A stretch of 64,000 nt of DNA from JAMDEO01 sp963775295 (GTDB lineage Bacteria > Actinomycetota > Thermoleophilia > RBG-16-64-13). Where the stretch lies: assembly GCA_963775295.1 (NCBI GenBank), contig CAVZIK010000006.1, positions 1,860,001 through 1,924,000 on the forward strand, written 5' to 3'. Positions within the stretch are counted from its first letter, which is position 1, and each line of letters begins with the position of its first letter. Position numbers and translations under genes: made by a program. The notes under the pieces are model-generated. The model did not search any database. It saw nothing but the letters and a program-made list of their open reading frames with translations, and was not told the DNA's origin. Shown here one piece after another: positions 17,406-26,659 of this stretch.

Positions 17406-19665
17406 TCAGCGTGAGCATTGTCGTGCCGCGAGTCGCCGCCCAGGCCACCTGAACCCTCGTTCCCTTGCCTTTGGCCGACTCGATCTTCAGCCGGGCTCCG
17501 ATCGCGTCGGCGCGCTCGGCCATGATGGTGAGACCCAGATGTCCTGCCGGAACCGCGGGAGGAACGAAACCGGTGCCATCGTCCTCCACGACGAGCAGCG
17601 TCTCCCCGGATCCTTCGGGTCCATGCCCGAGAGCGACACGAGCGCGGGACGCCCCCGAATGCTTGGCGACGTTGTTCAGGGCTTCCTGCGCGATCCGGTA
17701 GAGCGCGATTCTCACGTCGGACGGGACATCGACAGCGGGCTCCAGTTCCACATTCACCGGAATCCGCGCCCGCCCTACGACCGCTTCGGCAAGCTGTCGC
17801 AAAAGATCGGGCAGATTCGCTTCCGCCAGCGCCGCAGGCCGCAGTTCGAGAAGGAGCGTGCGCATTTCCGCGAGTGCCCCGCGGGTCAGTTGTCTCAGTT
17901 CCTCCAATCGCTCCTTCCCTTGAATGGGATCGCGCTCGTAAATGCGAGGAAGGACCTCCGCGATGAGGCTTACCGAGAATAGAGTTTGGCTCACCGCGTC
18001 GTGAAGGTCTCGTGCTAAGCGGTTCCTCTCGGCGATCGCGGCCGACTCCTCCGCCCTTTCGTAGAGGCGGGCATTGTCCACGGCCATCCCGATCTGATTG
18101 CCGACGGCCGCTAGAGGCCGCAGTTGCTCGACGGAGAAGTCTTGTTGCCGGCTGCTGACGAGCAGCAGCACCCCAAACAGCCGGCCCTTCGCCGCGATTG
18201 GGATCTCGACCAGAGAACCGAATCCCTCCGTCACCAGGCCTCGCAGCTCGGGTGAAGCGATGTCGTCGATACGCAGGCTGACCGGGCGAGGCTCGGAAAC
18301 CTGCAGCCAGCGCCTTATCTCCTTGCCTCCGTAGGATCTGAGCGTCGCTAGGATCTCCGAAGAAGCGTTCTTCGCCGCGGCCATGCGGAGCTCCCCACCT
18401 TCTGCCTGCTCCTCGGGCAGCACGAAAGCGGCTCCTGTTTCAAGACCCAGCTCGCCCAGAATTTCCCCGAGAGCGTCATCGAGTATCCGCTCCAGGTCCA
18501 AAGACTGGCTTACGACGGAAGCGACGGCATTGATGGTCGCGAGCTCTTGGGTACGGGCCTCCACACGCTTGTCGAGTTCTCCATAAGAATCCCGGAGTTG
18601 AGTTGACATCTCGTTAAACTGCTCGGCAAGCTCCTGCAGTTCGTCGTGTGTCCTGATGGTCACCGGGTGCTCGAAGTTGCCTGAGGCGACTTCGCGAGCC
18701 GCGCGGGTGAGGGCCAGCACGGGACGAGTTACGCGTCGCACGCCCACAAGCACGACGAACGAGGGGATCAACAGGCCCAGTACCAACAGTACGATCAGGA
18801 AGGTGCGGTATCCTTCGAAGGGTCTGACGAGCGTGGACCAACTCTCCACAGCCACAAGTCCCCAGCTCGTGCCCGGAACCGGCGCATAGCCTGCGACCAC
18901 GTCGCGCTGGTGCAGATCCCGGGTCCGGATGGCGCCCGATTGACCTGCGACGACATCTTGGACCACTTTTTCGGATGCCATACTGGTGGCGATGAGACTG
19001 GGGTCAGGGTGCTGGATGACCCGTCCCCCGCCGTCGACTACGTACACGTCGCCGGTCACGCCCACCCGGAGTTTCACGATGTCGCCGTAGAGGGCGCTCA
19101 CGGAGGTGGCTCCCACGCGGAACATTCCCGCGAGCACCCCCTCGAGCTCGCCCTGGGTCCCGGTGATGGCCACGGCGACCACCACCACCTGAACGCCGGC
19201 TTGGCCGTCCGGCAAGATGTCGGAATAGGCCGGCCTGGACGAGCGCAACAGCTGCGAAAAATACGGTCTCGACGACCAATCTCTTCCGAGGTCCCCCGGT
19301 CTCTCCGGCCAAGCGGCGACAAGCTTGCCGTGGGCATCTAGTATGACGGCGCCCTGGTCGAAGACCGAGAGCTTGTTGGAGGAAGCTTCCAGCGCGCTCT
19401 GCTGCGCGGCGGCGTCGCCGGAAGTTATGTTGGTCTGACGGGTGAGGCTGGTAAGGTCGAGCGAGAACTGGTTGAGTTCGGAAGCGAGGTTCGCGGCGGA
19501 CAGGCGCGCCAGTTCCTGGTCTCGCTGGACTGCCTGTTCCTCGGTCACTCGACCGTATGAATACACGGCTACCAGCGCGACGGCGAACAAGATGACCGCG
19601 GCGGGAACGAAGGACCACGTGAGGATCCTTCGTCTCAAGCGGCTGCGGGTAAGGATCGGACCCAT
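17389..19665 (-). CDS. Membrane sensor histidine kinase, NarL/HisKA_3 type (Cache-HAMP-GAF)
   Basis: 758 aa from ATG 19665. Helix about 15-37, extracytoplasmic Cache-like domain (DQGAVILDAHGKLVAAWP... VYVVDGGGRVIQHP), second helix about 290-312, HAMP, GAF about 390-540, then a HisKA_3 dimerisation box with the phospho-acceptor in RNRLARDLHDAVSQTLFS (His near 556) and HATPase motifs (EALNNVAKHSG, DDGTGF, GHLGL). Kinases of this type normally pair with a LuxR-type response regulator, but none is adjacent. It starts one base after the stop of a solute-binding lipoprotein gene, suggesting the binding protein delivers the signal to the Cache domain (inference). Confidence 0.88.
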   Translation of the reverse strand: MGPILTRSRLRRRILTWSFVPAAVILFAVALVAVYSYGRVTEEQAVQRDQELARLSAANLASELNQFSLDLTSLTRQTNITSGDAAAQQSALEASSNKLSVFDQGAVILDAHGKLVAAWPERPGDLGRDWSSRPYFSQLLRSSRPAYSDILPDGQAGVQVVVVAVAITGTQGELEGVLAGMFRVGATSVSALYGDIVKLRVGVTGDVYVVDGGGRVIQHPDPSLIATSMASEKVVQDVVAGQSGAIRTRDLHQRDVVAGYAPVPGTSWGLVAVESWSTLVRPFEGYRTFLIVLLVLGLLIPSFVVLVGVRRVTRPVLALTRAAREVASGNFEHPVTIRTHDELQELAEQFNEMSTQLRDSYGELDKRVEARTQELATINAVASVVSQSLDLERILDDALGEILGELGLETGAAFVLPEEQAEGGELRMAAAKNASSEILATLRSYGGKEIRRWLQVSEPRPVSLRIDDIASPELRGLVTEGFGSLVEIPIAAKGRLFGVLLLVSSRQQDFSVEQLRPLAAVGNQIGMAVDNARLYERAEESAAIAERNRLARDLHDAVSQTLFSVSLIAEVLPRIYERDPIQGKERLEELRQLTRGALAEMRTLLLELRPAALAEANLPDLLRQLAEAVVGRARIPVNVELEPAVDVPSDVRIALYRIAQEALNNVAKHSGASRARVALGHGPEGSGETLLVVEDDGTGFVPPAVPAGHLGLTIMAERADAIGARLKIESAKGKGTRVQVAWAATRGTTMLTLKERAG

Positions 19666-19666
19666 T

Positions 19667-21076
19667 CTATTGGACGGGAGCGGTCTGAGCCTGGCTGATC
19701 TCGCGGCTCACTCCTCGGAGGATGCCCACCGGGGATTGGCCGAGGGTGAATATCTTGGCAAACGCATCATGAACGAGTTGTGTCGCGTCCGCCATGTTGC
19801 GCGGAAATATTTCCTGCACCACGGAGTATCCCTCGCGGTGAGGGGCGGAAAACACGTCGAGGTCCATTCCCGCGGACTTTTGAGGGTACTGCTTTTTCAC
19901 GAAGCTCTCCCAATCGGACACCAGTGAGAGGCGCGCCGGCTGCAGGAGGTTGGCTTCAGCCATTGCCAGGCCGTATTCCTTACTGACCAAGAACTTCAGA
20001 AACTCCCAGGCCTCGTCTGGATACCTGGTCCCCGAATAGATACCGAATCCGTCGGTGGTACTCAGGGTGACTCTTTGAACCGGCCCGCTGGGAATAGGGG
20101 CCACGCCGATACGGAAGTCTGCGTGCTCCAATATGTTCTTCAATGCCCACGATCCATCCTCGATCATGGCCAGTCTTCCTTCGGAGAACGACAGTTGGGT
20201 GCCGAGGTTGTTCACGTCGGTGGCAGTGGCCATGACCTTGTCGTCCCACATCCGTGCGCGAACCCAGTCGAGGGCCTCGAGAGAGGCCGTAGAGTCCAGG
20301 ACGCAATTGGTGGGGTCGTTTGGATCGACAATGTTGCCACCCCAAGCGTTGACGTGCACCTGGAGGCGGTCCCATCCGATGTCGATCATGCTTCCCCAGA
20401 TATCCGTCCGGCCGTCACCGTTCGTGTCGCGAGTGAGTGCCTTCATCGCGGCGAGGTAGTCGTCGTGGGTCCACGCGGCCGTGGGATAAGCTACTCCGTA
20501 TTGATCGAACAGATCCTTGTTGTAGTAAAGGACGAGAGTGCCCTGATACTTCGGCAGTCCGAATTGGCGTCCGGCGGCATCGAAGAGGGCTTTGTACTGG
20601 ACGGGATCCCACTCACCCACCGTGGAAGCGTCTAGATCGCGCTCGACATAGGTGCGCAGGTCGAGTACGTAGCCTTTCTGAGCCCAGGTGGGGAAGAACT
20701 CGCAGCATCCCTGGAAGACGTCTGCGGCGCTGCCGGCCTGCATATCGAGCGGCATCTGGTCGCTCAGGTTATCGGGATCGGGCGTGTAGAAGACACTGAT
20801 GTCGGGATGGTCGGCCTGGAACCTGGCGAGCTCCGTCTGGGCCATGGGGGGGAACCACTCCGTCCGCCAGTCCTGGTACACGAGTTGGACCTTCGACGAG
20901 CCGGAAGCCGCAGTGGACAATTGCTCTCTCCCGCATGCAGCGAGGATTCCTCCCAGCCCTGTGCCCAGCCCTACGGCAGCCGCCGTCATCCCCGCGATCT
21001 TCAGGAATTCGCGACGCGTTAGACGCTGGCGATTGGCGAGAGGATCTGACTGTTCGGAGAGTTGTCCGGGGCTCAT
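19667..21076 (-). CDS. Extracellular solute-binding lipoprotein (ABC family 1) with Tat-type signal
   Basis: 469 aa from ATG 21076. The N-terminus carries a twin-arginine motif (LTRREFLKIAG) and a lipobox-like LAAC, so it is probably Tat-exported and lipid-anchored. The mature part has features of sugar-type family-1 binding proteins: VYQDWRTEWFPPMAQ, DVFQGCCEFFPTWAQKG, YNKDLFDQYGV, TRDTNGDGRTDIWG, TLSTTDGFGIYSG. No ABC permease or ATPase gene flanks it; instead the next gene, one base away, is a sensor kinase. A role as ligand-sensing subunit of that kinase is more likely than transport, although an orphan transporter elsewhere could use it. The ligand cannot be predicted. Confidence 0.82.
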   Translation of the reverse strand: MSPGQLSEQSDPLANRQRLTRREFLKIAGMTAAAVGLGTGLGGILAACGREQLSTAASGSSKVQLVYQDWRTEWFPPMAQTELARFQADHPDISVFYTPDPDNLSDQMPLDMQAGSAADVFQGCCEFFPTWAQKGYVLDLRTYVERDLDASTVGEWDPVQYKALFDAAGRQFGLPKYQGTLVLYYNKDLFDQYGVAYPTAAWTHDDYLAAMKALTRDTNGDGRTDIWGSMIDIGWDRLQVHVNAWGGNIVDPNDPTNCVLDSTASLEALDWVRARMWDDKVMATATDVNNLGTQLSFSEGRLAMIEDGSWALKNILEHADFRIGVAPIPSGPVQRVTLSTTDGFGIYSGTRYPDEAWEFLKFLVSKEYGLAMAEANLLQPARLSLVSDWESFVKKQYPQKSAGMDLDVFSAPHREGYSVVQEIFPRNMADATQLVHDAFAKIFTLGQSPVGILRGVSREISQAQTAPVQ

Positions 21077-21289
21077 TCGATCAGACGGTTCGCCTCTGCT
21101 CGGCCGGATGCATCGACGACCATCCTCCTCCTTCCGCTCACTGGTCCGATCCGACTGTGGCCAAAGAATACAATATCCCCTGCCTCCCGAAGGACCCCAG
21201 CGACTCGAGGGGGCACTCCGCGACCGCCGGCGCGCGCCGACGGAGGCGGAGGAGGCCGCAGGAACCGACGTCGGGACGCCCTCGACGGC

Positions 21290-21880
21290 TCAGTAGATGA
21301 ACGGGATCAGTCGCTTCGTGTGCTCGCAGTAGTGGGAGTAGTCGCTACCGAGCTCAGCAATCAGTAGCTTCTCCTCCACATGAATGCGGTACGAGTATCC
21401 GAGGAATACGGGTACGACAGCCGCGAGGCTGATCCAATTGGCGTACGTCAATGCGGCACCCAGCACAATCACGAGCGGTCCGGCGTACGACGGGTGGCGT
21501 ACGTACCGATACGGTCCGGTGCTAACGACCTTCTGATCCGCAGTCGTAGCGAGGGCGGCGGTGAAGAATCGTCCCAGCGTGGCCATTGCCCATAGCCGGA
21601 AAGCAAAGGCCGCAACCGCCAGCGCGATCCCGATTCCGAAGACGAGCCAGGCATTCCCGTGAATGGCGGCCGAGGGGACTTGCTGGGGGCCCGCCTGAAT
21701 GATCAGGAGGGCCAAGATGATCGCACCGAAGACGGCCAGTGTTGAAGCCCGGTCCTCCCGGTTGGCGCGGCCGCGGGCGCGAGTGCGCGCGGTGAAGACA
21801 ACCTCGAAGACGACCCAGCCGCCGAAGACCACCGCGAAGATCGCGGCTGCGAGGGGGCTTTCATTCACCAGCGGTTGCAT
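21290..21880 (-). CDS. Isoprenylcysteine-methyltransferase-like membrane protein (ICMT/PEMT family)
   Basis: 196 aa from ATG 21880 with about five hydrophobic segments and the family signature VSTGPYRYVRHPSYAG near residue 120, followed by HVEEKLLIAELGSDYSHYCEHTKRLIP. The RHPxY and EE motifs form the S-adenosylmethionine site in ICMT-family enzymes. Bacterial members methylate lipids or unknown small substrates, since prenylated proteins are absent. It is a single gene between the binding-protein gene and the cytochrome gene, with no operon partner that reveals the substrate. Confidence 0.8.
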   Translation of the reverse strand: MQPLVNESPLAAAIFAVVFGGWVVFEVVFTARTRARGRANREDRASTLAVFGAIILALLIIQAGPQQVPSAAIHGNAWLVFGIGIALAVAAFAFRLWAMATLGRFFTAALATTADQKVVSTGPYRYVRHPSYAGPLVIVLGAALTYANWISLAAVVPVFLGYSYRIHVEEKLLIAELGSDYSHYCEHTKRLIPFIY

Positions 21881-22012
21881 CCCTGCTCATCTCTCCGGTG
21901 TCAGACTCTTTCGAGCCCAATCTTCGCCGACGGGCCGGGAATCATCAAGGCCTGGAACCGCCTCGCAACACGAAGGGAACATCGCCTCGGTCGCAGACCC
22001 ACGCGCCGGCGC

Positions 22013-23359
22013 CTATCCGCCCCCTCTGCCGCCGTGGATCTTCCCGCTACCGGAGTGACACACGCTACACTGGCCGATGGGGCCGGCCGTTCCCTGTAGG
22101 TACAAGGGGATGCTGTTGTCGAGAGCGAGCGTCGATTTCCACTCGCTGTGGGTGCCGTTGTGACAGCTCTCACACAGTATCTTGCCGTTCATGTCCTCCG
22201 GTCCGTTCTCCAGAAAAGACAGGCGGTACAAGGTGTTCGGATTGCTACCGTTGGTGTGGCAATTGGCGCAATCAGGCTCATTTAGCCAGGGCTGCCGACC
22301 CGAGGCGATGCTGGTCGCCACGTTCTGAATGTCGCCGTGGCACTTGGGGTCGGAGCAGGTGAGGCCGGCCGCGTACATGGCCCCCCGCAGGCACTGGGTC
22401 TTTTCTCCCGGGTGGCAGTTGTAACAGCTGACTTGGAGTGTGTTGAGGGCTTGCATCTTCGAGGCGTGAAACCCGTGCATGGCCTCTGACAGCGATTTGA
22501 CACCGCTCTTGCCCGGTGCGTTCAGGACCGGATCGGCGTGGCATTCGTTGCAGGCGTGACGCGTTCCTTGAGAGAGGTCAGCGGCGAGGGTGGTGCCGGA
22601 GAGCTTGTCGTGCGAACTGAGAATGCTTGCAAACGTGTTCGTCTTAGAATGGCAGTTGTCGCAGTGCATCTCGTCGGAGACAGGCAGGACCACGGTGGGC
22701 TGGACGGCAAGCACCGTGCCGGAGGCGTCTTTGACCGTGATCTCGCACGTGGGATAAGCGTTGAAGTTTCCCTGGGCGTCGTAAGGGACGACGGGGAGCG
22801 CCGTGGCCTCCCAATATCGACCGTCGCTGCTCAGTGTGCAGGTGCCTGTGAGAGTGTTGCCGGTGATGCCCGTGCCGGGAGCTATGTCGAAGCCGTAGTC
22901 CTTGGCGTACTGCCAGAAGTTGAGGTGGGAAGCGGTGTCGCCCAGGTTCTTAACCGAATACTCCACCGTGATCCCGGAAGTGACCAGTCGGGCGCCTTCG
23001 CCGCCTTTCTGGAAGACCTGTACGTGCAGGAAATTGGCCGGCGGCAGGATCATCATGGCGGAGTAGTCGGGCTGTATGCAGTGCATCCCGAGATCGTTCA
23101 CGGCCATGATGCTGTAGGCCGATTGGGAAGCCGGGGGAGCCTGCGTCGTGGAAGACGTGAGACCCGTGGACCCTGTAGTTGAGCTGCTGCCGCCGCCCGT
23201 CGTCGATGTCTGCGCAACTTGGGTGGTGGCTGTAGTTGCCTGAGTGGTCGAGCTGGTGCCACCGGCGCAAGCGAACGTTACGACCGTTACCGCGGTCAAC
23301 ACTACGAGGACGAACATAGAGATCAAGACAACCCGCAGGAGCCTGCTCCGCCGTCTCAT
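22013..23359 (-). CDS. Multihaem c-type cytochrome lipoprotein
   Basis: 448 aa from ATG 23359, chosen because GGAGGGG lies just upstream. After a basic start, a hydrophobic helix ends in TFAC, a lipobox-like site, followed by a long Thr/Ser linker. Six CXXCH motifs are visible (CDNCH, CNECH, CYNCH, CANCH, CESCH, CSVCH) plus one CX4CH (CSDPKCH), so six or seven haems. The first ~180 mature residues are haem-free (LGMHCIQPDYSAMMILPP) with beta-like character; the haems cluster in the C-terminal half. Likely an extracytoplasmic electron carrier or terminal-reductase subunit. No partner quinol oxidase or cytochrome-maturation gene is adjacent; a DsrE-like gene is upstream on the same strand. Confidence 0.85.
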   Translation of the reverse strand: MRRRSRLLRVVLISMFVLVVLTAVTVVTFACAGGTSSTTQATTATTQVAQTSTTGGGSSSTTGSTGLTSSTTQAPPASQSAYSIMAVNDLGMHCIQPDYSAMMILPPANFLHVQVFQKGGEGARLVTSGITVEYSVKNLGDTASHLNFWQYAKDYGFDIAPGTGITGNTLTGTCTLSSDGRYWEATALPVVPYDAQGNFNAYPTCEITVKDASGTVLAVQPTVVLPVSDEMHCDNCHSKTNTFASILSSHDKLSGTTLAADLSQGTRHACNECHADPVLNAPGKSGVKSLSEAMHGFHASKMQALNTLQVSCYNCHPGEKTQCLRGAMYAAGLTCSDPKCHGDIQNVATSIASGRQPWLNEPDCANCHTNGSNPNTLYRLSFLENGPEDMNGKILCESCHNGTHSEWKSTLALDNSIPLYLQGTAGPIGQCSVCHSGSGKIHGGRGGG

Positions 23360-23517
23360 CGACCCCTCCTCCACAGCCAAACACTGCTGACGACAATCTC
23401 GATGAGGCCGGGCTCGACTTGCCTGCCCAAGCGGCCACGTCGATGCTTCTGCATGACCTACTAGTTACTACTCACTTTATCCGGTTCGTTCCGAAGATGA
23501 AACCCCCACCAACCGCG

Positions 23518-23856
23518 CTAGAACGTGAGGCTGGCCCAACCTGATTTCAGGAGTTCCGAGATCACCGGGCCCACGTAGAGAACCTCGATGCCCAAGGCCT
23601 CGAGATCATCGGCGATCCCCATACGATCGGCGCACCATTTGCAGGCCATCACATGGATGCCGGCATCGAGCGCCTCCTTCAGGCGGCCCTGGACTTCCAC
23701 GTCGTTGACGACCAGCTTCTCCGAAGGGCCGAAGAAGATGATCTTCACCTCGTCCATCCAACCGTGGACGGCGGTGTTGAAAGGGTAGGTGAAGCCAACC
23801 TCGAGAAGCACCTCGCGGTCTTGACTGCTGAGAATCACAAATACCTTGTCGGCCAT
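23518..23856 (-). CDS. DsrE-family protein
   Basis: 112 aa from ATG 23856, selected because GGAGG lies eight bases upstream; a longer frame to 23928 has no such site. The order of elements is that of DsrE/YchN-like proteins: KVFVILSSQDREVLLEVGFTYP, DEVKIIFFGPSEKL and a C-terminal IHVMACKWCADRMG with a CX2C pair, then LEALGIEVLYVG. DsrE-fold proteins often relay sulfur as persulfide; the CKWC cysteines could do this, but their position differs from DsrE's single conserved Cys. It is about 160 bp upstream of the cytochrome gene and possibly expressed with it. Confidence 0.7.
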   Translation of the reverse strand: MADKVFVILSSQDREVLLEVGFTYPFNTAVHGWMDEVKIIFFGPSEKLVVNDVEVQGRLKEALDAGIHVMACKWCADRMGIADDLEALGIEVLYVGPVISELLKSGWASLTF

Positions 23857-24047
23857 AGGGACATCCTCCGGAGTGATCGTGGCTGTAACCTCACGATCGT
23901 AGCAGAAGCGAAATGTCACTTTGCTCATCGACTGCGTGACCCGAGGTCCGTTCGCCGGGTCCCGAGCCGCGCGCTGCTGGGAACCGGCGCTCAGATGCCG
24001 GGGTCAGAACTAGCGGGGAACAAGGGTAAGGATCAGCTTGGGGTGAT

Positions 24048-24752
24048 ATGAGCCAGCCGCGCGTTGCAGGGATCGTTTCGGGAATAGCCGCATCCATAGC
24101 GGCTTTTCTTGTTGTCAGTCGCTGGCATCTGGCGGGCACGCTCACGGGCGCAGCCATCATGCCGGTGATCTATACCCTGGTATCTCACGGTTCCCTGGAG
24201 AGCCTCGAAAGTGTGGGCAGATGGACGCGAAGGCGCCTGGGTTACGAGAAGAGCGTCGGCGGCGTGAGCGCGTCATCTCACTCGACGCGGGTCGATCCCA
24301 TCGCGACGGAGATGGTCGAGAAGGCCGGGATTGGATCGACGGAGCCGGGTAGACAGGGCGACAGTCGGGGGCGCGGACGCGGTGGCTTCAAAGTCCAATG
24401 GGTTCTCGCCGGGGTTTCGACTATAGCGCTTGCCGTCAGCGTCTTTTCTTTCCTCCTTCAGGGCCAGCCTGACCAGACCGTAATCCGAGAGAGGGTGGTC
24501 GAGAGAACGGTGACCGTCACCACCCAGGTCACGCGCTCGGTCGAACCCGGGACTGGCGCGGGCGCCGCGGACACAACAACTTCGGTCACCACGGAGCAGG
24601 CCGACACGTCCAGCACGGGCGACACGCCCAGCACCACGGTGGGAACCGGGAACGGCCAGGACGGATCGGGGACGACCACGTCGACCGAGAGCCCGGGTTC
24701 TTCCGCTCCGAGCGATTTGTCGTCGACAACCACGACCGGGAACTCCGACTAG
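24048..24752 (+). CDS. Unknown two-helix membrane protein with Thr/Ser-rich C-terminal tail
   Basis: I do not recognise a family. 234 aa from ATG 24048. A hydrophobic N-terminal hairpin (about 7-50: GIVSGIAASIAAFLVV, LTGAAIMPVIYTLVS), a charged cytoplasmic-like segment rich in Arg/Gly (about 56-112), a second membrane helix (about 115-137), a short valine/arginine stretch (VIRERVVERTVTVTTQV) and a tail of about 85 residues made mainly of Thr, Ser, Gly and Asp. The layout suggests a membrane-anchored protein with a disordered, possibly glycosylated extracellular tail, like the linkers of lipoproteins elsewhere in this window. Confidence 0.6.
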   Translation: MSQPRVAGIVSGIAASIAAFLVVSRWHLAGTLTGAAIMPVIYTLVSHGSLESLESVGRWTRRRLGYEKSVGGVSASSHSTRVDPIATEMVEKAGIGSTEPGRQGDSRGRGRGGFKVQWVLAGVSTIALAVSVFSFLLQGQPDQTVIRERVVERTVTVTTQVTRSVEPGTGAGAADTTTSVTTEQADTSSTGDTPSTTVGTGNGQDGSGTTTSTESPGSSAPSDLSSTTTTGNSD

Positions 24753-24985
24753 GGGCCGCGTCGCTGGAAGGTCTCGTCCTCGGCGGGTGGCCCATAACGG
24801 GCGCAGCCGCCGCCCGGGCAATCGAGCTCACCTTGACCAGGTGGCCGGTACGGAACCCCCCTTCTCGCCAGCAGTTAGTCCCCCCAGTGCGCGGGCGCGC
24901 TCAGAGGCCTCAGGGCCTAGTCTTGGAGCAACGACCGACTAGGCGAACTAGACCTGACCGTTCTCGCGGCGGAAAGAAGCCCACG

Positions 24986-25345
24986 ATGCGCACAGAACTC
25001 TTGCTCAATAATCGGCGATACCCTCCACACCGGCTTGATGTTCGCAGACTGCGCGATATCGGTTGGGCGATTCTTCTCGTGTTGTCGCTCATAACGCTGC
25101 CTGGGCTCTTGCTGCTTATGAAGGTCCCTCGAATTGGCGGCGCTATGATTCTTGGAGTGATGGCGCTGGCCGTCGGGCTGGCTGCTTTTGGGGTGGGCGG
25201 CGTGGCCCTTTCGTCCGTGTGGGTTGCATTGGTTGTCTATGCCGCTCTCGTGAGCGGCCTCGCCCGCCGAACGACGCCGGTCAGGTCCTCCAACAGGGTA
25301 CGACATGGTTCTCACCGCCGGTCGGTGCCCGGCGTGCGCGGCTGA
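24986..25345 (+). CDS. Small membrane protein of unknown function
   Basis: 119 aa if started at ATG 24986, with GGAAAGAAG upstream. Positively charged N-terminus, two or three hydrophobic segments (DIGWAILLVLSLITLPGLLLL, GAMILGVMALAVGLAAFGVGG, ALSSVWVALVVYAALVSGL) and a basic tail. I recognise no domain. It sits 68 bp upstream of an MFS exporter on the same strand. The upstream interval (24753-24985) shows no gene. Confidence 0.4.
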   Translation: MRTELLLNNRRYPPHRLDVRRLRDIGWAILLVLSLITLPGLLLLMKVPRIGGAMILGVMALAVGLAAFGVGGVALSSVWVALVVYAALVSGLARRTTPVRSSNRVRHGSHRRSVPGVRG

Positions 25346-25413
25346 CCAACGCCCTCGATCTCGGCACACGGCCTGTTTCAGCCCGCCGATGTGTGTATCA
25401 TTAAACCAATCTA

Positions 25414-26637
25414 ATGAATGACAGGGAACCTCCACAGCAGAGATATCTCGGCAAAACCGGGCTCATCATCTTCCTTGCGGCGCTCAGCGCGTTTCCTGCG
25501 CTGTCGACGGACCTCTATCTCCCCGCCCTCCCAGGGATGACCGCCTACTTCAAGGTCCCCGAGTATCAGACCAATCTCACTCTCATCATCTTCTTCGTCG
25601 TCTATGCCGTCGCCCTGTTGCTCTGGGGTCCGCTCAGCGATCGATACGGGCGCCGGCCGATCTTACTGGTGGGACTCACCTGTTACACGGTCGCGGGCGT
25701 TCTCTGCGCTCTTTCTTTCAACATCATCGAACTGAACGTCTACCGCGCCTTCCAGGCCCTAGGGGCGGCAGCAGCCGCATCGGTGGCGACCGCCATCATC
25801 AAAGACGTCTATCAAGGGCGGAGACGGGAGATCACTCTCTCCGTGATCCAGGCGTTGACGGTCTTCTCGCCGGCCTTTGGCCCGGTCATCGGAGCACTCA
25901 TCCTGCGGTTCACCGAGTGGCGAGGGGTGTTCGTGGCCCAGGCGATACTCGGCCTCGTAGTGCTGGCCGGAGCGATCGCTCTCACCGAGACCGTGGGGGA
26001 GAGACTGACCGGCAATCCTCTGGCCTCACTGAAACGCCTGGGCATCGTCCTGGGAAATAAGGATTTCGCCTACCTGCTTCTGAACTTCTCGCTGCTGGGC
26101 CTGGCAGCAATGGCGTTCATTTCGTCCTCTTCGTACATCTACGAAGTCACCTTCGGCGTCAGCAGTCAGGTGTACAGTTACTTCTTCGCGCTTTTTGCGA
26201 TCGGTATCGCGGTGGGCGCTCCGCTCTACGTGTGGCTCTCTCGGCGGTTGGACCGCAGCAAGATCCTCAGTTGGTGCTTCGTAGTCTCCGCGGGGAGCGG
26301 TCTGCTGATTCTCCTTCTCGGCCATCTCGGGCCTTGGGCGTTTATCATGGCGCTCCTTCCCGGCGCGGTGGCCATGAGCTGCATCCGTCCTCCATCCACC
26401 TTCCTGCTCCTGGCCCAGCACGAGGGGGACGCGGGGTCCGTTGCCGCACTCGTGGTGGCCTCGAACATGGTGATGGGGAGCGTTGGCATAATCCTTGTCT
26501 CCCTCGATCTCTGGGGCAGGGTGGAGTTGATCGGGAGCCTCAACCTCGCCATCGCGGCGCTGGGCCTAGTGATGTGGCTTACCCAAGGGCGCTCCCGGGT
26601 CCATGAGCGGGCAAAGGCTGTACCGCGCGGGATCTAG
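25414..26637 (+). CDS. Bcr/CflA-type MFS drug exporter
   Basis: 407 aa from ATG 25414 with twelve predicted helices. The Bcr/CflA hallmarks are present: ALSTDLYLPALPGMTAYF in helix 1, LLWGPLSDRYGRRPILLVG (motif A) between helices 2 and 3, and YRAFQALGAAAAASVATAIIKDVY in helix 4. The family exports bicyclomycin, chloramphenicol or sulfonamides by proton antiport; the actual substrate is unknown. It converges with an alpha/beta hydrolase gene 22 bp away. Confidence 0.85.
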   Translation: MNDREPPQQRYLGKTGLIIFLAALSAFPALSTDLYLPALPGMTAYFKVPEYQTNLTLIIFFVVYAVALLLWGPLSDRYGRRPILLVGLTCYTVAGVLCALSFNIIELNVYRAFQALGAAAAASVATAIIKDVYQGRRREITLSVIQALTVFSPAFGPVIGALILRFTEWRGVFVAQAILGLVVLAGAIALTETVGERLTGNPLASLKRLGIVLGNKDFAYLLLNFSLLGLAAMAFISSSSYIYEVTFGVSSQVYSYFFALFAIGIAVGAPLYVWLSRRLDRSKILSWCFVVSAGSGLLILLLGHLGPWAFIMALLPGAVAMSCIRPPSTFLLLAQHEGDAGSVAALVVASNMVMGSVGIILVSLDLWGRVELIGSLNLAIAALGLVMWLTQGRSRVHERAKAVPRGI

Positions 26638-26659
26638 TCAGCGGGGGTCGCGACGACGC

